From: Halobellus inordinatus
GTDB lineage: Archaea; Halobacteriota; Halobacteria; Halobacteriales; Haloferacaceae
DNA: 64,000 nt
Assembly (NCBI RefSeq): GCF_024464655.1
Contig: NZ_JANHAV010000006.1
Location: 62,001 to 126,000, forward strand
Direction: 5' to 3'
Made by a program: the position numbers and the translations under genes. Positions 61,839 to 64,000 of this stretch are shown piece after piece; positions within the stretch are counted from its first letter, which is position 1; the number at the start of each line of letters is the position of its first letter. Below the pieces are notes generated by a model. The model was not told the DNA's origin. It saw only the letters and a list, made by a program, of their open reading frames with translations, and made no database searches.

Positions 61839-61971
61839 GTTCGTTGGTCCGTCGTGATCGTATATATACTGTCGGCCGCGGCTGTGGTATCCGGTCGTTC
61901 CGAGACAGCCGCGGCCGGTCCGTCCGCACCGGGACGGCGCGCTTTTCACCGTCGACGCGAGAGAACCCGGT

Positions 61972-62169
61972 ATGACCGACGACTCCAGCGATGTCGAGGA
62001 AAACGAAACAGAACAGGCCGAACCGCTCGAGGAGACGGTCGCGCAGTTCCTCCGCGACGTCGACTCGGCGCACGAAGACTACGACCGTGGCTACGTCGAC
62101 GCCGACGCGACGCTCTCGGTCGTGATGACGCACGTCGAGGAGCTCCGCGACGCGCACGAAAATCAATAG
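61972..62169 (+). CDS. Small acidic haloarchaeal protein
   Basis: 65 residues, MTDDSSDVEENETEQAEPLEETVAQFLRDVD onward, followed by a helix with SAHEDYDRGYVDADATLSVVMTHVEELRDAHENQ. Strongly acidic, without cysteine or hydrophobic segment. No named family. It is divergent from XPB. Confidence 0.65.
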   Translation: MTDDSSDVEENETEQAEPLEETVAQFLRDVDSAHEDYDRGYVDADATLSVVMTHVEELRDAHENQ

Positions 62170-62212
62170 CCGCTCGGCGAAAAGCAATAGCCGATCGGCC
62201 GCGTACCGCCTC

Positions 62213-63001
62213 TCACTCCCCGATCAGCGTCCGAATCCGGTCGACGTAGTCCGCGAACGCGGGCTCGGTCCGTTCGCGCGGGCGGTCGAGATCGACGTCG
62301 ACAATCTCGCTCACTCGACCCGGATCGGCGGCCATCACGACCACGCGATCCGAGAGCTTCACCGCCTCCTCGACATCGTGCGTCACGAACAGCACCGTCT
62401 TCTCGGTCTCCGACCAGATCCGCAGCAGTTCCTCGTGGAGCATATCGCGGGTCTGGGCGTCGACGCTGCCGAACGGCTCGTCGGCGAGCAGGATCTCGGG
62501 GTCGACCGCGAGCGCGCGGGCGATGCCGACGCGCTGTTTCATCCCGCCGGAGAGTTCCTTCGGGTAGGCGTCGGCGAACTCCGCGAGGCCGACGAGCCCG
62601 AGCATCTCCCCGACGCGGCTGCTCCGTTCGGGTTCGGGAACACCCTGCTCTTCGAGGCCGAACGCAACGTTCTCGCGGACGGTCCGCCACGGGAACAGCC
62701 CGTACTCCTGGAAGACCATCCCGCGGTCAGTTCCCGGCCCGGTGACGGGGTCGCCGTCGAGTCTGATTTCGCCGTCCGTGGCCGCTTCGAGGCCGGCGAT
62801 CGTCCGAAAGAGCGTCGTCTTCCCACAGCCCGAGGGGCCGACCAGGCAGACGAACTCCCCGTCGTCGACGGTGAAGTCCACGCCCGAGAGCGCCCGGACG
62901 CGCTGGCGCTCGGACTCGTAGACCTTCCCTACCCCGTCGACGACGACTTTCGCGTCGTCGGAACGCGGTTCCGACGCGGATGGCTCGCTCAGTCCCGCCA
63001 C
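62213..63001 (-). CDS. ABC importer ATPase (nitrate/sulfonate/taurine type)
   Basis: 262 residues. Walker A is GPSGCGKTT, the Q-loop is VFQEYGLFPWRTV, the signature is LSGGMKQRVGIARALAVD, Walker B is ILLADEPFGSVD and the H-loop is LFVTHDVEEAV. The most likely start is a GTG at 63001 (VAGLSEPSASE) that overlaps the permease gene by 13 nt. Belongs with the permease and the cut-off binding protein. Confidence 0.9.
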   Translation of the reverse strand: MAGLSEPSASEPRSDDAKVVVDGVGKVYESERQRVRALSGVDFTVDDGEFVCLVGPSGCGKTTLFRTIAGLEAATDGEIRLDGDPVTGPGTDRGMVFQEYGLFPWRTVRENVAFGLEEQGVPEPERSSRVGEMLGLVGLAEFADAYPKELSGGMKQRVGIARALAVDPEILLADEPFGSVDAQTRDMLHEELLRIWSETEKTVLFVTHDVEEAVKLSDRVVVMAADPGRVSEIVDVDLDRPRERTEPAFADYVDRIRTLIGE

Positions 63002-63873
63002 GCCAACACCCTCCGTTCGACCCGGCGGAACGCCCCGTCGCTCACGAGGAACACCAGGCTGATGACGGCCATATACGCCACGCTCACGTCGGTCGCGAGG
63101 TTCTGCGCCGCGTTGATGATCTGGAACCCGACGCCCGGCGCGCCGAACAGTTCGGCGGCGACGACGATCATCCAGCACTGCCCGATACTCGTCCGAATGC
63201 CGGTCGCGATCGACGGCGTCGCGGCGGGCAGGACCACCTTGCGGATCATCGTCAGATCGTCGTCGACGCCGAGGCTCGCGGCGACCTCCCGGAGGTGCGT
63301 CGAGACGCCCTCGACGCCCGCGTAGGCGTTGTAGAAGTTGATCCAGAACGCGCCGATGCCGACGATGAACGCCGCGCCGCCGTGGCCGATACCGATCCAG
63401 ACGATGGCGAAGACGATCCACGCCAGCGGCGGGATCGGTCGCAGGAACCGCGTGACGGGCGTGAGCGCGTCGTCGAGTCGGCCGCTCCAGCCCATTCCGA
63501 CGCCGAGCGCGATGCCGAGGACGCTCCCGACGACGAGGCCGGGGAGATAGTGCAACAGGCTCTGGAGCAGATTCGCGGTGAGTCGCGTCGCCGGCAGCGA
63601 CGCGCCGACGAACGGGACCGTGAACGTCGTCGGAGCAGTCAGTTCGACGACGAACGCGGTCGCGACCTCGATCGGCGAGGGGAGCAGATACGTTCGCCCC
63701 ACAGCGAGCGCGGCCGCCTGCCAGAGCGCGAGGAAGACGGTCGTCCCGACCGCGCCGTAGGCGAGGCTCGACACGTCGAACTCCGAGAGATCACCGAGCG
63801 AGTCCGCCTCGGCGGCCTCCTCTGGGGCCGCAGCCGGGTCCGACGCCGCGCCGGTTCCCGTTTCGAGGCTCAT
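62989..63873 (-). CDS. ABC importer permease (SsuC/TauC type)
   Basis: 294-residue permease with an Asp/Glu/Ala-rich N-terminus of about 35 residues, then helices such as TVFLALWQAAALAVG and LVVGSVLGIALGVGMGWS. The EAA loop is VAASLGVDDDLTMIRKVVLPAATPSIATGIRTSIGQCW. Start overlaps the binding-protein stop by 4 nt. Substrate class could be alkanesulfonate, nitrate, or a thiamine or riboflavin precursor. Confidence 0.9.
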   Translation of the reverse strand: MSLETGTGAASDPAAAPEEAAEADSLGDLSEFDVSSLAYGAVGTTVFLALWQAAALAVGRTYLLPSPIEVATAFVVELTAPTTFTVPFVGASLPATRLTANLLQSLLHYLPGLVVGSVLGIALGVGMGWSGRLDDALTPVTRFLRPIPPLAWIVFAIVWIGIGHGGAAFIVGIGAFWINFYNAYAGVEGVSTHLREVAASLGVDDDLTMIRKVVLPAATPSIATGIRTSIGQCWMIVVAAELFGAPGVGFQIINAAQNLATDVSVAYMAVISLVFLVSDGAFRRVERRVLAWRD

Positions 63874-64000
63874 AGGGAGTCGTACACCCCGAAGTCGAAC
63901 AGTTGGTCGTTCGAGAGCGTCTCGCTGGTCTTTCCGAGTTCGGCGGCGTACTCCGAGAAGATCTGCGCGCCCTCTGCGATCTTGTGCGGGTCCGTGACGA
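63870..64000 (-). CDS. ABC importer substrate-binding protein, C-terminal part
   Basis: Truncated by the window edge. The visible C-terminal stretch reads VTDPHKIAEGAQIFSEYAAE followed by LGKTSETLSNDQLFDFGVYDSL and the stop at 63870. It is coupled to the permease (ATGA). By position and helix-rich end it should be an NMT1/TauA-type binding protein. Confidence 0.7.
   Translation of the reverse strand, partial: VTDPHKIAEGAQIFSEYAAELGKTSETLSNDQLFDFGVYDSL

Overview
The window comes from a haloarchaeon, probably close to the Haloferacaceae but not pinned to a genus. It is GC-rich with very acidic proteins. Many genes have a TATA-like box 25-30 nt before the start codon and no leader. Archaeal hallmarks include aCPSF1/FttA, the SBDS homologue, XPB with Bax1, Tfx, haloarchaeal GrpE, geranylgeranyl-reductase-like flavoproteins, KorAB and Tat signals. 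tRNA-Leu has a long variable arm and no tRNA encodes CCA.

Layout. 0-9 kb: RNA processing (aCPSF1), methylglyoxal synthase, endonuclease III, DUF371, a large coiled-coil protein, an SDR, DUF373 and DUF2237 proteins. 9-17.7 kb: aldo/keto reductase, a GG-reductase-type flavoprotein with a decayed relative upstream, a chemotaxis transducer, KorAB and a ferredoxin-reductase-like flavoprotein. 17.7-22.2 kb: a nosL-nosD-nosF-nosY operon with no nosZ in view, then acetyl-CoA synthetase. 24.7-36 kb: acetyltransferase, a DSPY-repeat protein, glycosyltransferase, riboflavin-pathway reductase, thioredoxin, SBDS, FUN14, an Lrp regulator, tRNA-Lys, a TrkA-N/DHH protein, an ABC-2 exporter and tRNA-Leu. 36.4-50 kb: TFB-like mini-protein and CoaD, then a molybdenum/tungsten block: Tfx, wtpABC, a MOT1-like permease, a ModE-like regulator and tupABC. 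That block is split by a tyrosine recombinase, a DUF5805 protein, about 1.4 kb of decayed DNA and a MATE exporter. 50-64 kb: SRAP protein, DEDD exonuclease, glycosyltransferase, bactofilin-like protein, DUF4349 lipoprotein, GrpE, PAC2, an RNA m5C methyltransferase pair, Bax1 and XPB, and a nitrate/sulfonate-type ABC transporter running off the right edge.

The most unusual signal is a set of nine dispersed intergenic palindromes in four sequence families (A x4, B x2, C x2, D x1). The intact ones are 78-80 bp, start and end with TA, and fold end to end. Seven of nine lie between convergent transcription units, and three have an end that directly touches a TGA stop codon. In A3 the element is the whole spacer between two convergent stop codons. 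Families B, C and D differ in their terminal repeats but share short motifs just inside both ends. They may be TA-inserting miniature transposons that were kept as 3'-end or terminator hairpins. Other regulatory finds are an 18-bp perfect palindrome between tfx and wtpA, palindromes at the DUF371 and MATE promoters, and partial copies of tRNA 3' ends next to both tRNA genes.
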